DNA of 64,000 bases from Deferrivibrio essentukiensis (GCF_020480685.1 NZ_JAJAFU010000002.1:1-64000); one strand, 5' to 3'; counted from the first letter of the stretch, positions 53,291 through 62,445 are shown. Notes: a model not told the origin generated them from the sequence alone. Numbers and translations: made by a program.

Positions 53291-53542
53291 ATGGGCTGCG
53301 GATGCAATCACAATCATGACAAAAACGGCAGTTGCGACTGTAACGATGAGGCTGCAATTCTCATCGACCCTAACAAGGTAGGAGAAATTTCCCTCAATGA
53401 GGACGGAGTAGTGACATTAACTATTCTCGATGATAAAGATGAGGTTGAGCAAGAGCTTGCTTTGGAGTTTGACAGTTATGAAGCTGCTGAAAAATGGCTG
53501 CAAGAAACATTCGGCGACAGATTAATGGAAATCGAAGAGTAA
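53291..53542 (+). CDS. Small protein with Cys/His-rich N-terminus
   Basis: An 83-residue acidic protein. Residues 1-18 hold MGCGCNHNHDKNGSCDC, five cysteines and two histidines resembling a metal-binding or persulfide-accepting tail; the remaining sequence is a predicted alpha/beta domain ending KWLQETFGDRLMEIEE. No family is recognised. The start is ATG at 53291 after AAAGGAG. It is the last gene before a strong terminator. Confidence 0.7.
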   Translation: MGCGCNHNHDKNGSCDCNDEAAILIDPNKVGEISLNEDGVVTLTILDDKDEVEQELALEFDSYEAAEKWLQETFGDRLMEIEE

Positions 53543-53547
53543 TAATC

Positions 53548-53575
53548 GGGGGCTTATAGCCCCCTTTTTATTTTA
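53548..53575 (+). terminator. Rho-independent terminator
   Basis: GGGGGCT/AGCCCCC (53548-53554 and 53558-53564) with a 3-base loop and a T-run ends the rightward operon that begins with the FAD oxidase. Confidence 0.92.
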
Positions 53576-54116
53576 ACATAGACGATATAGCCTTAAACTC
53601 GTCTGTTTTTGCTTTTTTAAGCAGCATGAATAATACAATTTCAGTAGTGGTAATAATTGCCCCTGCATCAGACATATAATCAAGCCCGGCCAACCAATTT
53701 TCCTTACTTCTTGACTGTACCGCATCTTTTACAACAAACACATTATAATAATTTAATAGGTCTAAAACTGTCTGCAGCACACATACATGTGTTTCCATGC
53801 CAAATACAATCACATTTTCCACATTCAGACTATTTAATTTATCCATAAAGGTATCTTCTCCGCAGCATGAAAAGGTAATTTTTTCAAAATATAATGCTCC
53901 TTCAAGATAATGACTAAGCTCATTTACGGTGCGCCCTAACCCTTTGACATATTGCTCAGTGAACAACACCGGCATATTTAATATTTTCGCTGATTTGAGA
54001 AGTATTTCCATATTTTTTAATTTTTTCCCGTAAACTTTTTCATCCATTGCTTTGACTAACTTTTCTTGAACATCAATAAGTAAAAATGCAGTATTATTAA
54101 CATTTATAGTAAACAT
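53568..54116 (-). CDS. Isochorismatase-family cysteine hydrolase
   Basis: A 182-residue hydrolase. The first strand carries the catalytic Asp in FLLIDVQEKL; Lys is in FEKITFSC and the nucleophilic Cys in GMETHVCVLQTVLDLL. The family includes nicotinamidase and many uncharacterised enzymes; YncB/YcaC-like hydrolases share this layout. The start is ATG at 54116, after GGAGGG. It converges with the previous operon. Confidence 0.85.
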   Translation of the reverse strand: MFTINVNNTAFLLIDVQEKLVKAMDEKVYGKKLKNMEILLKSAKILNMPVLFTEQYVKGLGRTVNELSHYLEGALYFEKITFSCCGEDTFMDKLNSLNVENVIVFGMETHVCVLQTVLDLLNYYNVFVVKDAVQSRSKENWLAGLDYMSDAGAIITTTEIVLFMLLKKAKTDEFKAISSMLK

Positions 54117-54733
54117 AAAACCCTCCATATAGGCTATTATTTTATCTTAACAAATTTTATTGATTTTAAAAAGTATTTTTTTTTTTAGAAATCATCTCAT
54201 AAAAAATAAAACCTTTTACTAATAAAAAATTATATTACTGCTATGTGAAAATAAAATGTAAAATTTATAATACGATATACAAAAAGCAAGTTTATACATA
54301 GTGTAGATTATTAATTAACTATTTAATCAATTAATTCAATAAAACATATTTTTAATTTCGACAAGAACCTAAACACTTTTTAATCAATTTATTCACCCAA
54401 GATACAATTTAACATAAATCCATAAAAATTTGTTTTTTCTTATAACATTCCTTTCTTTATATAAAATACAATTTTAAATAATACATATATTTTTTAAACA
54501 GTTATAAAATACAAAAAGATACTGTTTTACCATTTATTAAACTTTATATTTTAATATTTGATTAAATAATAGTGAAATTAAGTTGTGCATAACATACTGA
54601 TAACAATTATTTTCAAAAATATATTGACTATTCTTAAATAATATGAGATTTTATTTTACATAAAAAATAAAAGTGTTTTAAAATGGTCGGTAACATTTAC
54701 TTAATAATTATTAAAACTTCAAAGGAGTATATT
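54117..54733. other. 617-bp AT-rich non-coding stretch upstream of the acetate permease genes
   Basis: No ORF or RNA gene is visible. The sequence is extremely AT-rich with many A/T runs. A TTGACT at about 54625 has only a poor -10 (GATTTT at 17 bp), so the promoter of the DUF485-actP pair is not clear; activator or alternative-sigma control is possible. AAAGGAG lies just before the DUF485 start. Confidence 0.5.
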
Positions 54734-55030
54734 ATGAGTGAAAATTATCAAAAAGTCTTAAATTCCGAAAGATTTAAAAAACTTATTAAAAAACGTTGGA
54801 CATTTAGTTTTTTTATGCTTGCAGTACTATTTGTTGTCTATTACGGCTACATATTCATGATTGCACTAAACAAAGACTTTGTTACTAAAAAGGTGGGCGT
54901 TTATACCAACGTCGGAATTATTATGGGGATTGGTGTAATATTTGCCGCATGGATTTTGACTTATGTCTATGTACTATGGGCAAACAATGTTTACGACAAA
55001 GAAGTAGAAGAAATTAAGAAAGAACTTTAA
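54734..55030 (+). CDS. DUF485 family membrane protein (YjcH-like)
   Basis: A 98-residue protein with two membrane helices (FSFFMLAVLFVVYYGYIF and IGVIFAAWILTYVYVLW). DUF485 proteins are always found upstream of ActP-type permeases and probably aid their assembly. The start at 54734 (MSENYQK) has AAAGGAG at good spacing. It lies 12 bp before actP. Confidence 0.9.
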   Translation: MSENYQKVLNSERFKKLIKKRWTFSFFMLAVLFVVYYGYIFMIALNKDFVTKKVGVYTNVGIIMGIGVIFAAWILTYVYVLWANNVYDKEVEEIKKEL

Positions 55031-55042
55031 TCGGGGGATGAA

Positions 55043-56599
55043 ATGGAATATAAATTTGGTGAACCTAATTTAGTGGCAATAGGCTCCTTTGTCGCGGTTG
55101 TTATCCTTACATTATTCGTGACTTTTTTAGTTGCCAGAAAACAAAAACAATCTGCCAGCAATTATTATACTGCCGGCGGTGGCATTACAGGGTTCCAAAA
55201 CGGTCTTGCTCTTGCAGGAGATTACATGTCAGCGGCATCTTTTCTTGGCGTTTCCGGTCTTGTTGCCCTAAAGGGTTATGACGGGATGATTTATGCTGTA
55301 GGTTGGCTTGTAGGTTGGCCTGCGCTTATGTTTTTAATAGCTGAGCCTCTTAGAAACCTTGGAAAATATAGCTTTGCAGATGTAGTTGCATATCGACTAA
55401 ATCAAGGACCTATCAGAACAGCTTCGGCAATTGGAGGATTGTTAGTCCTTCTTTGCTACACTATCGCTCAGATGGTTGGCTCAGGGAAGCTTATAGAGCT
55501 TATGTTTGGTATACCTTATGTTTGGGCAGAAATTATTGTTGGAACAGTAATGTTACTTTACGTATTATATGGTGGTATGCTTGCTACAACATGGGTACAA
55601 ATAATCAAAGCTTGTCTTCTTCTTTTTGGTGTTACAATTCTGACACTGTTAGTTTTAGCTAAGTTTAATTTCAACCCAGGTAACCTATACGGTGCAGTTC
55701 AGGAAACTTACGGTGTTGAAATGTTAAACCCGGGTGGTTTGGTAAAAGGTCCAGTTGAAGCCTTATCATTAGGTCTTGCACTTATGCTTGGACTTCTTGG
55801 ACTTCCGCATATATTGATGAGATTCTTTACAGTTCCTAATGCTAAAGAAGCAAGAAAATCAGTTGTATACGCCACAACATTTATCGGTTACTTCTACCTT
55901 ATCATTCCAATAGTTGGTTTTGGTGCTGCAGTATTGGTTGGTAAAAGCGCAATTATGAAAATTGGTAGTGGTGGTAATATGGCTGCACCTATGCTTTCAC
56001 AGTTGCTTGGCGGGACTCCATTTTTAGGATTTATCGCAGCAGTTGCATTTGCCACAATTCTCGCAGTTGTTGCAGGTCTTACTTTGGCTGCTTCAGCGGC
56101 ACTTGGGAATGACTTATATGTAAGCACATTTAAAAAAGGTAATGTAACTGAGTCAGAGAAATTAAAGGCTGCAAGGATGTCTACCCTCATTTATGGTGTG
56201 GCATCTGTTGCACTTGGTATTGCTTTTCAAAAGCAAAACGTAGCATTTTTAGTTGCTCTTGCTTTTTCAATTGCTGCAAGTGCTAACTTCCCATCACTTT
56301 TTCTTTCTATCGTATGGAAAAAGTTAAGCACTACCGGTGCAGTTATGTCTATTTTGTTTGGTGGTTTGTCTTCTGCTATATTGATAGTCTTAAGCCCTAC
56401 TGTTTGGGTGACAATCCTTGGGAACCCTGAAGCAATATTCCCCTATAAATTCCCAACAATAATCTCCTTACCACTTGCTTTTATCGGTGCTTGGATTGGC
56501 TCTGTTATCGCACCAGATAAAGCAGCACAGGAAAAATATGAACAGGTTAAAATTAGGACTTACTTAGGTGTAGGTATTTCAGACGCAAGTGACCATTAA
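55043..56599 (+). CDS. actP: Cation/acetate symporter
   Basis: A 518-residue solute:sodium symporter with about 13 helices. Starting motifs ASNYYTAGGGITGFQNGLALAGDYMSAASFLG, the GLPHILMRFFTVPNAKEARKS segment and ASANFPSLFLSIVWKK are those of ActP. It imports acetate or similar short acids (glycolate, pyruvate). The pairing with DUF485 supports the call. A terminator follows. Confidence 0.92.
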   Translation: MEYKFGEPNLVAIGSFVAVVILTLFVTFLVARKQKQSASNYYTAGGGITGFQNGLALAGDYMSAASFLGVSGLVALKGYDGMIYAVGWLVGWPALMFLIAEPLRNLGKYSFADVVAYRLNQGPIRTASAIGGLLVLLCYTIAQMVGSGKLIELMFGIPYVWAEIIVGTVMLLYVLYGGMLATTWVQIIKACLLLFGVTILTLLVLAKFNFNPGNLYGAVQETYGVEMLNPGGLVKGPVEALSLGLALMLGLLGLPHILMRFFTVPNAKEARKSVVYATTFIGYFYLIIPIVGFGAAVLVGKSAIMKIGSGGNMAAPMLSQLLGGTPFLGFIAAVAFATILAVVAGLTLAASAALGNDLYVSTFKKGNVTESEKLKAARMSTLIYGVASVALGIAFQKQNVAFLVALAFSIAASANFPSLFLSIVWKKLSTTGAVMSILFGGLSSAILIVLSPTVWVTILGNPEAIFPYKFPTIISLPLAFIGAWIGSVIAPDKAAQEKYEQVKIRTYLGVGISDASDH

Positions 56600-56618
56600 A
56601 ATATAAGGTAAATATATG

Positions 56619-56645
56619 GCCGCCTTTTAGGCGGCTTCTTTTTTT
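56619..56645 (+). terminator. Rho-independent terminator of actP
   Basis: GCCGCC/GGCGGC (56619-56624, 56630-56635), a 5-base loop and TTCTTTTTTT follow the actP stop by 20 bp. The end overlaps the stop of the converging exonuclease gene. Confidence 0.92.
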
Positions 56646-57243
56646 AAAGTAAATTAGATAATGTCAAATCTAATCCTAAAAATTTCATTTTTTCAATAGC
56701 TTTTAAAAAAACCACCGAAGTATTTACGGCATCAAATAATGCTCTGTGTCTGTAAGAATTTTCAATTTCCACATTGATATCAAAATACCTAATTAAAGAA
56801 TCAAGGTTATATCTGCCGATATTTGGATAAAATTTCTTTGTAATGCTTACCGTATCAAGGATGCATACAAGTTTGCAGTCAACACAATGCTTTTTCATAT
56901 AATAATTGATAAAAGTAAAATCAAACTTTGCATTGTGTGCAATAAAAACCGTATTTTCAGCAAACTCAGCAAATTTTGGCAATACCTCATCAATTAAAGG
57001 TGCATTCTCTACCATTTTTTCATCAATGCCATTGATTTCTATTGTCTTACTTGGAATCGGCTTTTCTGGCTTTATCAGTGTTGTAAAGTGGTTATTCAAA
57101 TCGAGGTTAAAATCACTATTTATCTTGACGGCACTTATCTCAAGAAGCTCTGCCCCCTTGTATGGGCTCAGTCCCGTAGTTTCGGTATCCACAACGGTAA
57201 ACGTATATTCTTTTAATGATTTATTTAGACCTAAGATACTCAT
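56644..57243 (-). CDS. DnaQ-type 3'-5' exonuclease (DEDDh)
   Basis: A 199-residue stand-alone exonuclease. Exo I is VVDTETTGLSP, exo II is AHNAKFDFTF, and exo III has HRALFDAVNT (the H...D of the DEDDh class). It may proofread for a DNA polymerase or trim nucleic acids. It overlaps rsmA by 23 bp and ends the cheV-to-dnaQ operon. Confidence 0.9.
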   Translation of the reverse strand: MSILGLNKSLKEYTFTVVDTETTGLSPYKGAELLEISAVKINSDFNLDLNNHFTTLIKPEKPIPSKTIEINGIDEKMVENAPLIDEVLPKFAEFAENTVFIAHNAKFDFTFINYYMKKHCVDCKLVCILDTVSITKKFYPNIGRYNLDSLIRYFDINVEIENSYRHRALFDAVNTSVVFLKAIEKMKFLGLDLTLSNLL

Positions 57244-58033
57244 AAAATCGTATAAAATCTTCCAATTTTAACTCTTCTGCTCTCACACTGTCACTGCCAA
57301 AAAACTCTTTTATTTTATCCTCGATATTTTCTATATGTTTGAGATTATTCTTAAGAGTCTTTCTTTTTAGGACAAAACAACTCTTTATAAATTTGAGAAA
57401 ATCTTTTTCGTCATCTTCATCTTTAAAATGTCTTTTTTTAGGTAAAAATTTTAATACTGTTGATTCTACCTTCGTGGTAGGCCAAAAGTTTTTCCCTGAT
57501 AAGTGCTTTACCTTAAATATATCAAAATAGTATTGGCAAAAAACAGATAGTGAAGAGTATGTCTTATTTTTCGGCAGAGAAATTATCCTTTCAGCTACCT
57601 CTTTCTGAAACATAAAAACCATAAGGTCGATACTGTTATGAAAATTAACCGTATGCTCTACAATTTTTGTGGACACATTATAGGGCAAATTGCCCACAAA
57701 CTTTATTTTTTTATCCGTCTGAAAATCTGCCGTATCAGTCAACATAAAATCTTTATTAATGATATTAAAGTTTCCATATATGTGTAAATATCTCCTCAAA
57801 AAATGCGCAAGGTCTCTATCAATCTCCACACACAGGACATTTGCATTTCGCTCAAGAAGCTCATATGAAAGTACACCGCAACCAGGACCTATTTCAACAA
57901 CATAATCATCCGGCTTTATCTCTGCTTCATCACAAATAACAGACAATATATGTTTATTTACGAGAAAGTGCTGACCAAACGACTTTTTCGTATGGCCAAA
58001 TTCGGACTTAAATATTTGTATTAAATTTAACAT
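57221..58033 (-). CDS. rsmA: 16S rRNA (adenine(1518)-N6/adenine(1519)-N6)-dimethyltransferase
   Basis: A 270-residue KsgA/RsmA methyltransferase. KKSFGQHFLVN, the SAM-binding VVEIGPGCGVLSYELLE and the catalytic FVGNLPYNVSTKI are typical. It overlaps pdxA by 26 bp and the exonuclease gene by 23 bp; the pdxA-rsmA order also occurs in many proteobacteria. Confidence 0.95.
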   Translation of the reverse strand: MLNLIQIFKSEFGHTKKSFGQHFLVNKHILSVICDEAEIKPDDYVVEIGPGCGVLSYELLERNANVLCVEIDRDLAHFLRRYLHIYGNFNIINKDFMLTDTADFQTDKKIKFVGNLPYNVSTKIVEHTVNFHNSIDLMVFMFQKEVAERIISLPKNKTYSSLSVFCQYYFDIFKVKHLSGKNFWPTTKVESTVLKFLPKKRHFKDEDDEKDFLKFIKSCFVLKRKTLKNNLKHIENIEDKIKEFFGSDSVRAEELKLEDFIRFYEYLRSK

Positions 58034-58979
58034 TGTTCACCATCATATCCGCTACTTCAATAGCTCTTTTAAGACTACTCTCACTTGCAACCCCTTTTCC
58101 GGCTATATCATATGCCGTCCCGTGATCAACACTCGTCCTGATAAAAGGTAAATTAAGAGTAACATTTACGGCACTTCCAAAACTTTCCATCTTGACGGGT
58201 ATAAGCCCTTGATCGTGATACATTACGACAGCAATATCAAACTCCCCTTTCAGCATCCTTGCAAAAAGTGTATCGGATGGAATAGGGCCATAGACATTTA
58301 ACCCTTTTTCAATACACTTATTTACTGCCGGAGAAATAATCTGCAATTCCTCATTTGAGATTGCCCCGTTGTCACCTGCATGAGGATTTAAGCCTGCCAC
58401 AGCAATTTTTGGGTTTGGATTGCCAAAAAACTTTCCAGCATTATGACTATTCATCACAGCTTTGATTATTTTATCCTCGGTAATACTTTCAGCTACTTTC
58501 CCAATAGGGATATGAGTTGTCACAAGGACTACCTTTATTTTATCCCCCACAAGCATCATTGAAAAATTGTCACATTTACTTAAAAATCCGAGATATTCCG
58601 TATGCCCCGGATATTTTAATCCTGCGAGATTGATAGCTTTTTTATTTATGGGGCAGGTAACCATTGCATCAGCTTTGCCGGATTTGATGAGGTTAAAAGC
58701 TTTTGCGATATACTTTATGGAAAGCCTTCCATTTGCCGGTGTCAAAACTCCAGGCATATAACTTATTTCTTCTTTCCCTGCAACATCTATAAACTTACAA
58801 TCAGGAAAAGTAGTTATAGAAAATACACGTTTAAAGCTCTCTTTCAGAATAGTTTTGCTGCCTACAAAAGTCAGGTCATATTGACTGCAAAATTGTTTAT
58901 CAAGAATCAATTTGCAAATAATCTCAGGGCCAATGCCGGCAGGGTCGCCCATAGTAACGACAATTTTATTTAAACCCAT
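58008..58979 (-). CDS. pdxA: 4-hydroxythreonine-4-phosphate dehydrogenase
   Basis: A 323-residue NAD-dependent enzyme of DXP-dependent PLP synthesis. TMGDPAGIGPEI, the metal-binding GLNPHAGDNGAIS, and YHDQGLIPVKM are the markers. With pdxH in the same window, the cell probably makes vitamin B6 by the DXP-dependent route. It lies 51 bp after the LysM gene. Confidence 0.95.
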   Translation of the reverse strand: MGLNKIVVTMGDPAGIGPEIICKLILDKQFCSQYDLTFVGSKTILKESFKRVFSITTFPDCKFIDVAGKEEISYMPGVLTPANGRLSIKYIAKAFNLIKSGKADAMVTCPINKKAINLAGLKYPGHTEYLGFLSKCDNFSMMLVGDKIKVVLVTTHIPIGKVAESITEDKIIKAVMNSHNAGKFFGNPNPKIAVAGLNPHAGDNGAISNEELQIISPAVNKCIEKGLNVYGPIPSDTLFARMLKGEFDIAVVMYHDQGLIPVKMESFGSAVNVTLNLPFIRTSVDHGTAYDIAGKGVASESSLKRAIEVADMMVNNVKFNTNI

Positions 58980-59030
58980 AATGTTACATTATTTCCTATT
59001 GTGTATATAGCAACAAGTAAAATATTTATA

Positions 59031-60023
59031 TTAATAAACAGCTACTTTTACGAGCTTGACTTCATCACCCCTTGTTATCTCAAGAGTGCTGCTTAAAATC
59101 GCCGCAGTAGCATAATCTTCATTTACATAAAGCACTTGAGCTTCTCCAACTCTAACCTCTCTGTAAAATCCGCCGTCACTCTTGATACGGACGACTTCTA
59201 CAATATCACCCTGCTTTATTCCGTCTTTTAACCCTTTATCAAAAACTATCCTATACCCGTCACCGGAAATTGTCATAGATTGAGAAAGGTATACCACTTT
59301 ACCTTTTCTGTTTGACCTTACTTCAACAAATTGGTCGGACACTTTCATCATATCTTCATCTTTTTTAGCTTTGACATAGAGCCCTTTGCTGATGGAGTCA
59401 AAAGCCTTTTTTACTCTCACAACTGCATTGTCTTTTTCTACCTTTTCTACAATACCATAGCCATCTATTTTCAATAGCTCGCCGTTTTCAAAGCTTTCCA
59501 AATGTCTTAGAAAAGTAATTTCCTGACCTTCAGCAAACTTTTCTTTGGCAATACTCACTCTTAAAATATCCCCATCTGACACAAAATATTTACCCTCTTG
59601 AGTAGCTATTACCTTTTCGGATGGCAGTTTTTTCAACACTAATTCATAATCACTTAATTTTACAACCTTACTTGCACCTACATTGGCAATATTAGCACTT
59701 TCTTTATTCGCTACAGTGCCGGCAGCTGCTTCAACCCCTTTTTTAGTTGAATCGCCAATTTTAAAGGTAGCTTCATCTGTCAACTTCAGCACTTCACCAT
59801 CATTTACGATAACAGGTATATTCAGCTTCTCTTTTGGATAAATGAGGTCAGGATTGTTAATATGGACATTATACTTCCATATTAACGGCCACTTAAAGTT
59901 ATCCTTATAATATTTTTCAGAAATATCCCAAAGGGTATCACCTTTTTTTACTACATGCACATCTTGTGTAAAACCGTTAAACGCAAATAAAGCCAAACTT
60001 AAAGATAATAATATTTTTTTCAT
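59031..60023 (-). CDS. Exported LysM-domain protein
   Basis: A 330-residue protein with a signal peptide (about residues 1-19) followed at once by a LysM domain, VHVVKKGDTLWDIS to PDLIYPKEKLNIP. The remaining 250 residues are mostly beta-strand-like, including a region reading EIVRIKS-type repeats. Homologues occur in Gram-negative anaerobes and probably bind peptidoglycan. It sits 3 bp after the CpoB-like gene, suggesting a joint envelope function. Confidence 0.85.
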   Translation of the reverse strand: MKKILLSLSLALFAFNGFTQDVHVVKKGDTLWDISEKYYKDNFKWPLIWKYNVHINNPDLIYPKEKLNIPVIVNDGEVLKLTDEATFKIGDSTKKGVEAAAGTVANKESANIANVGASKVVKLSDYELVLKKLPSEKVIATQEGKYFVSDGDILRVSIAKEKFAEGQEITFLRHLESFENGELLKIDGYGIVEKVEKDNAVVRVKKAFDSISKGLYVKAKKDEDMMKVSDQFVEVRSNRKGKVVYLSQSMTISGDGYRIVFDKGLKDGIKQGDIVEVVRIKSDGGFYREVRVGEAQVLYVNEDYATAAILSSTLEITRGDEVKLVKVAVY

Positions 60024-60026
60024 AAT

Positions 60027-60788
60027 CTACTCCAACCCTTGCAATCTGCTCTTGGCAGTCTTAGCTGCGTCGCTGTCGGGATACAAAGAGATTAGTTTAT
60101 TTAGTGTATCCTTAGCCCCTTGAATATCCCCCATCTCTTTTTTTGCCAAAGCAATTTTGAGATAAGCATCAGGCACTTTGTTTGCATCCGGGTATTTTTG
60201 TATCAAATTAGTCAATGTATCTATGCATTCTTGATATTCATTATTTGAATAGTGTATCTCTGCAATCCAATACATTGCATTATCAGACAAATCATCATTT
60301 GGATACAGAGCCAAAAATTCTTCAAACTTCTTTTTGCTTTCAAATAGTTTTCCCGAATTAAAAAGCTCATAAGCATATGAGTAAAGACTTGATTTATCGG
60401 AAAAGTTATCCTCGATAACAATTATCTGATTTTCATTATTGCCGGCCTGCGATTTCGTTTGGTTTAAATTATTAACGTTTGTATTTTGCATATTGCCAGA
60501 TTTTGAAACGCTATCCACCTTAGTCTTCATAATTGTCACTTCATTTGTAACGTATGACATATCATTTCTGACCTGTGCAATTGCCTTTGAGTTGCCGTTT
60601 ATCTTTTCCTCGTTAATACTGATTTTCCTGTCAAGCTCATCAACATTTACTTTCATATCGGCTATAGATTTTTGTAGATTGATAATTTCTTCATTAAGAT
60701 TACTTATACTCTGCTTTATCGCCTGATTATCCTGAGCACAGGCAATAAAAAGAAAAGGTAAAACAAATGTTACTATCCCCTTTTTCAT
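60027..60788 (-). CDS. CpoB/YbgF-like lipoprotein, coiled coil plus TPR
   Basis: A 253-residue lipoprotein. A lipobox-like FIAC (Cys17) ends the signal peptide. Residues about 20-90 form a coiled coil (LNEEIINLQKSIADMKVNV); residues about 130-250 contain three TPR units (SYAYELFNSGKLFESKKKF, DNAMYWIAEIHY, PDAYLKIALAKKEMGD). That architecture matches CpoB of the Tol-Pal system, which coordinates outer-membrane constriction and wall synthesis. Unlike E. coli CpoB, it carries the lipobox. It follows cheV by 8 bp. Confidence 0.85.
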   Translation of the reverse strand: MKKGIVTFVLPFLFIACAQDNQAIKQSISNLNEEIINLQKSIADMKVNVDELDRKISINEEKINGNSKAIAQVRNDMSYVTNEVTIMKTKVDSVSKSGNMQNTNVNNLNQTKSQAGNNENQIIVIEDNFSDKSSLYSYAYELFNSGKLFESKKKFEEFLALYPNDDLSDNAMYWIAEIHYSNNEYQECIDTLTNLIQKYPDANKVPDAYLKIALAKKEMGDIQGAKDTLNKLISLYPDSDAAKTAKSRLQGLE

Positions 60789-60796
60789 AACAGCTC

Positions 60797-61684
60797 CTAT
60801 ATTACATATTTATCTATCGCATTTATAACAATTCCCAAATCAGGCTTACCGATAAACTCATTGGCACCAATCCCCAATACTTTCAATTCATTTTCCTCAC
60901 TTGCAAGGGAGGAAAACACTATTATCGGTAGATTTTTTAGTTCACCTGACTCTCTCACCTTTCTTATCAAAAATGTCCCGTCAGCTACAGGCATCTCCAA
61001 GTCGGTAACAATAATATCCGGCACCTCTTTAGTTAAAGCATTCAACAATAACTTTCCGTTCTCAAATGCCTTAACACTATACCCTGCTTTTTCAAGGTTA
61101 TTTTTCAGAAGTTTACGAATAACATCTGAATCTTCGGCCAAAAATATCTTTTTACCACGTCTTAGATTCTGCTTTGTGTAATCAATTTCAACATTGTGCA
61201 TAGAAGTTAAAGGATTAATCTCCGCAACAATTTTTTCAAAATCCAAAAGCTGCACAAGTCTGTCATTAATATTCACCACACCTAACACAGACTCAGCCAA
61301 GTTTATATCACTAATTGAAGCATAGTCATTTATATCCGCCCAGGTAATTCGATGAATTCTTGTTATATCATCCACAACAAACCCGTTATATTGATGGTTA
61401 AAATATGTAATTATAACTTTTGATTTTTTGGGGTCATAATCATGCTTTATATTGAGCCAATAAGAGAGATTAATAATAGGGATAAGCTTTTGTCTTACAT
61501 TTGCTGTGCCTATAACTGCAGGATGGGAATCCGGCACTCTAACAATTTCGGGAAAAAGGATAATCTCCCTAACCTTTGCTACGTTAATACCAAAATAATG
61601 CTCTTTTTCACCTCTAATAATGAATTCCACAACTTCAAATTCATTTGTGCCTACTTCAAGCAAAATTTCATGATCAATTCCCAT
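60797..61684 (-). CDS. cheV: CheV chemotaxis coupling protein (CheW-receiver)
   Basis: A 295-residue protein. Residues about 10-160 are a CheW-like domain (YFGINVAKVREII, GTANVRQKLIPIINL), which links receptors to CheA. Residues about 175-295 are a receiver domain (LAEDSDVIRKLL, phosphoacceptor in IIVTDLEMP, FIGKPD). CheV tunes receptor-kinase coupling by phosphorylation. No other chemotaxis genes are in the window. Its promoter and AGGAG ribosome binding site are clear. Confidence 0.93.
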   Translation of the reverse strand: MGIDHEILLEVGTNEFEVVEFIIRGEKEHYFGINVAKVREIILFPEIVRVPDSHPAVIGTANVRQKLIPIINLSYWLNIKHDYDPKKSKVIITYFNHQYNGFVVDDITRIHRITWADINDYASISDINLAESVLGVVNINDRLVQLLDFEKIVAEINPLTSMHNVEIDYTKQNLRRGKKIFLAEDSDVIRKLLKNNLEKAGYSVKAFENGKLLLNALTKEVPDIIVTDLEMPVADGTFLIRKVRESGELKNLPIIVFSSLASEENELKVLGIGANEFIGKPDLGIVINAIDKYVI

Positions 61685-61700
61685 AATCTTCTCCTAACAG

Positions 61701-61729
61701 AAAATATCACACAAACTGATGCCATTCAA
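61701..61729 (-). promoter_or_regulatory. Promoter of the cheV operon, TTGAAT-N17-TATTTT
   Basis: On the minus strand TTGAAT (61729-61724), a 17-bp spacer ending TGTGTGA and TATTTT (61706-61701) lie about 17 bp before the ATG. Confidence 0.55.
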
Positions 61730-61778
61730 GGGAAATATAATTATTTTTTTAGAAAAGTGAAAAGAAAAAATTCATAAC

Positions 61779-61802
61779 AAAAAAGGCGGCTAAGCCGCCT
61801 TA
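61779..61802 (-). terminator. Terminator of the exported rhodanese gene
   Basis: An 8-bp perfect stem AAGGCGGC/GCCGCCTT with a TAA loop is followed on the minus strand by a T-run. It is 7 bp from the stop codon. Confidence 0.9.
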
Positions 61803-61808
61803 AAATTA

Positions 61809-62300
61809 TTATTCAGCACACCCAGTAAGTTCATATGGAACCATTTTAAATGTTCCAAGCGGATTAGTTACAGGAAAACCTGCCTCAATCCATCCTTTTA
61901 TACCACCTTTAAGATTTACAACATTCTGATAACCCAACCTTTTTAATGTTTCTGCGGCTAATACCCCTCTACCGCCAACTTTACAATAAGTAACAATGAG
62001 CTTATCAGTCGGGATATTCATCTTTGGTAGCATAAATTCGATCAAACCTCTGCTAATATTGTAATACTCTTTAGCCTCAATTTTTGCTGCGGGCACCTCT
62101 TCCTTTGTCCTAACATCGATAAGCACAAAATTTGCCTTGCCTTTAATTAAGTCCATAAGCTCCTGAGGGGTTATCTCCTTAACCATTTGCTTTGCAGCAC
62201 TTACCATCGCTTTGCTGTTGTCAGCAACAGGGTTTGCCTCAGCAAATACGCTAAAGCTAAAAGCCATCAAACAAAATAATGCTAATAAAAATCTTTTCAT
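61809..62300 (-). CDS. Exported single-domain rhodanese
   Basis: A 163-residue protein. The signal peptide MKRFLLALFCLMAFSFSVFA leads a rhodanese domain with LIDVRTKEEVPAAKIEAKEYYNI and active-site cysteine in VTYCKVGGRGVLAA. The C-terminus is extended and ends TGCAE. It probably carries sulfane sulfur in the periplasm. The start at 62300 has CAGGAGG; the upstream extension lies in the promoter. It is monocistronic. Confidence 0.88.
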   Translation of the reverse strand: MKRFLLALFCLMAFSFSVFAEANPVADNSKAMVSAAKQMVKEITPQELMDLIKGKANFVLIDVRTKEEVPAAKIEAKEYYNISRGLIEFMLPKMNIPTDKLIVTYCKVGGRGVLAAETLKRLGYQNVVNLKGGIKGWIEAGFPVTNPLGTFKMVPYELTGCAE

Positions 62301-62324
62301 ATTCCACCTCCTGAAATATAATAA

Positions 62325-62354
62325 AATATACCACATAAAAAAAAATCTTGTCAA
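62325..62354 (-). promoter_or_regulatory. Promoter of the exported rhodanese gene, TTGACA-N18-TATATT
   Basis: On the minus strand TTGACA (62354-62349), an 18-bp spacer ending ATGTGG and TATATT (62330-62325) lie 24 bp before the ATG. Confidence 0.65.
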
Positions 62355-62414
62355 CCTATCTGTTCATTTATTTACAAATTGTTAAAAATTATAAACATAA
62401 TCTTTTAATTTAAA

Positions 62415-62438
62415 AAGCATTCATCCTTATTGATGAAT
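62415..62438 (-). terminator. Terminator of wrbA
   Basis: ATTCATC/GATGAAT pairs around a 6-base loop and is followed on the minus strand by GCTTTTTAAATT. It lies 8 bp after the wrbA stop. The stem is weak in G+C. Confidence 0.55.
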
Positions 62439-62445
62439 AATTGTC

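Noticed and set aside
62419-62438. ATTCAT-N8-ATGAAT dyad resembling the operator dyads at 2878 and 6923
   Set aside because: It lies 8 bp after wrbA and is followed by a T-run on that strand, so it is better explained as a terminator.
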